DNA of 64,000 nucleotides from Salvia splendens (lineage: Eukaryota; Streptophyta; Magnoliopsida; Lamiales; Lamiaceae), in assembly GCF_004379255.2 (NCBI RefSeq), contig NC_056034.1:5768501-5832500 (forward strand), written 5' to 3'. Numbering within the stretch: position 1 is the stretch's first letter; the number at the start of each line of letters is the position of its first letter. Made by a program: the position numbers and the translations under genes. Positions 62,774 to 64,000 of this stretch are shown piece by piece. Below the pieces are notes generated by a model, which did no database searches, was not told the DNA's origin, and saw nothing but the letters and a program-made list of their open reading frames with translations.

Positions 62774-63579
62774 GAGGGACATCTTTTTTGGTCCACAAAC
62801 TTTGTCAAAGTATCATTTTAGGTCCGTGAACTTTGAAAATATCATTTTTAATCCGTCAACTATGAGCTAATATCATTCTAAGTACATTTTTACTATTTTC
62901 ATATTTTTTAGACGAAAATACCCTCAATACCTTGAAAGGTATATATTTTTAATAAACTTATCATATACTCATATTTTTTTATGAATATGTTTACTATATA
63001 TTTTTTTATGAATTTCTAAATATAATTTAACCGTCAATATTATCACTTAATTTTGTGACATGCAAGAAATGTTCCTTATTCAAAATTTTTTAATTAAAGA
63101 ATTTCAAAATATTTTTAAGATATGTATACTCGTAAAATTAACGTCCCGGTCAATAGACGATACTTGAATACTGATATATTGATATTATTTTTAAATAATA
63201 TATTAATATTCAAGTATTGTCTATTGACTGTGACATTAGTTTTACGAGTACACATATCTTCAAAATATTTTGAAATTCTTTAATTATAAAAAGTTGAATA
63301 AGGAACATTTCTTGCATGTCACAAAATTAAATGATAATATTGAAGGCCAAATTATATTTAGAAAATTTGTTAAAAATATGAGTATGTGATAAATTAATTA
63401 AAAATATATATTCTTCAAGGTATTGAGGGTATTTTCATCCATAAAAACTTTGAAATAGTAAAAAAAGTACTTCGAATGATATTAACTCATATTTGACGGA
63501 CCTCAAATGATATTTTCAAAGTTCACGGACCTAAAATGATACTTTGACAAAGTTCATGGACCAAAAAAGATGTTCCCTC
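62774..63579. mobile_element. Mutator-like foldback element, nearly palindromic (806 bp)
   Basis: Begins GAGGGACATC and ends GATGTTCCCTC, with a 9-bp duplication TATATACAA on both sides (62765-62773 and 63580-63588), the Mutator hallmark. The two halves are inverted copies almost to the middle: TTTGTCAAAGTATCATTTTA near 62800 pairs with TAAAATGATACTTTGACAAA near 63530, and TTGCATGTCACAAAATTAA-type sequence appears in both arms. No transposase. Confidence 0.93.
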
Positions 63580-63588
63580 TATATACAA

Positions 63589-64000
63589 ATAACTCTGCAT
63601 TCATTTTCTTGCTATAATTTTATCACAATAACGTTCGACTTATAAACTTATGTTTTATGAAAACAGATAAGTGGACAAGTCTAAGTTTTTGCATTATACA
63701 CTGGGTAGTGAAATAGGTCATCATAGTAGATGATTCAAGTAAAATATTGGCTACCAATCGCGAAAGATTGCAATGTTAGTTTGAAAGTTTTCTTGCCTAA
63801 TGAGGCACTGGTGTAGTATATCACTGAATGGATCCAACAAATAGACAAGCCTTCAATGCTATCTACTGAAATATGTTCTCTCGACTATTTACATTTCTTA
63901 ATATTTGTATATAACCTTGAACATACAATATTAATTACACACTACTTTGACTTCTTAATATCTTTATATAACCTTGAGCATAAGGTATTAGTTATAATAC
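63589..64000. other. Intergenic, no gene seen
   Basis: AT-rich to the window edge. A phrase TTAATATYTKTATATAACCTTGA occurs twice (near 63897 and 63956), a short direct duplication. Confidence 0.5.

Overview
This is a plant nuclear genome window, from a eudicot. The evidence is spliced genes of plant-only families (U-box/ARM E3 ligase, JAZ, NAC, CONSTANS-like), AT-rich intergenic DNA, and a typical plant transposon load of Copia LTR elements plus Stowaway, PIF/Harbinger, hAT, Mutator-like and CACTA-like DNA elements. The protein style suggests an asterid, perhaps Lamiales, but that is only an impression. No bacterial, organellar or viral segment was seen.

Layout. 1-9 kb: AT-rich DNA with microsatellites, Stowaway MITEs, a PPR-like scrap and a decayed PIF/Harbinger transposase. 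9.3-12.4 kb (minus): an intact PUB4-like U-box/ARM E3 ligase gene; four coding exons join into about 822 residues. 12.5-17 kb: intergenic DNA with three MITEs. 17.1-18.0 kb (minus): a JAZ10/TIFY9-like jasmonate repressor gene. 18.4-26.5 kb (minus): a full-length but dead Copia element with a CACAA target duplication. Its gag is split by a 1.2-kb hAT element with an 8-bp duplication, and its pol has a frameshift and a stop. 28.3-30.6 kb: a Stowaway MITE split by three PIF/Harbinger-type insertions, each flanked by TAA. 32.4-34.3 kb: a PIF/Harbinger element with TTA duplication and a broken transposase. 34.6-43.1 kb: a CACTA-like end with a 98-bp tandem repeat, invaded by a Copia deletion derivative whose LTRs look identical and which is flanked by a 294-bp direct repeat. 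43.1-44.3 kb: a solo LTR related to the first Copia element, with an ATAGA duplication. 45.3-50.1 kb (plus): a COL14/15-like B-box/CCT gene broken by frameshifts and a 2.4-kb Copia fragment. 50.9-53.6 kb: two more decayed genes (DUF3741-like and SERK-like LRR). 54.4 kb: a 47-residue conserved small protein. 60.3-61.0 kb (minus): an intact NAC083/VNI2-like transcription factor gene. 61.8-63.6 kb: a PIF/Harbinger deletion derivative and a palindromic Mutator-like element.

The likely functional genes (PUB4-like, JAZ10-like, NAC) are independent regulatory genes, not a cluster. The most unusual observations are the 294-bp duplication around a Copia element that lacks 13 bp of its outer LTR end, the triple nesting in one MITE, and an LTR with an intact TATA box pointing at the JAZ gene about 420 bp away while the partner LTR has lost its TATA region. 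Exon joins were made by eye from GT/AG sites and reading frame. Family names come from recognised motifs, not from database searches.
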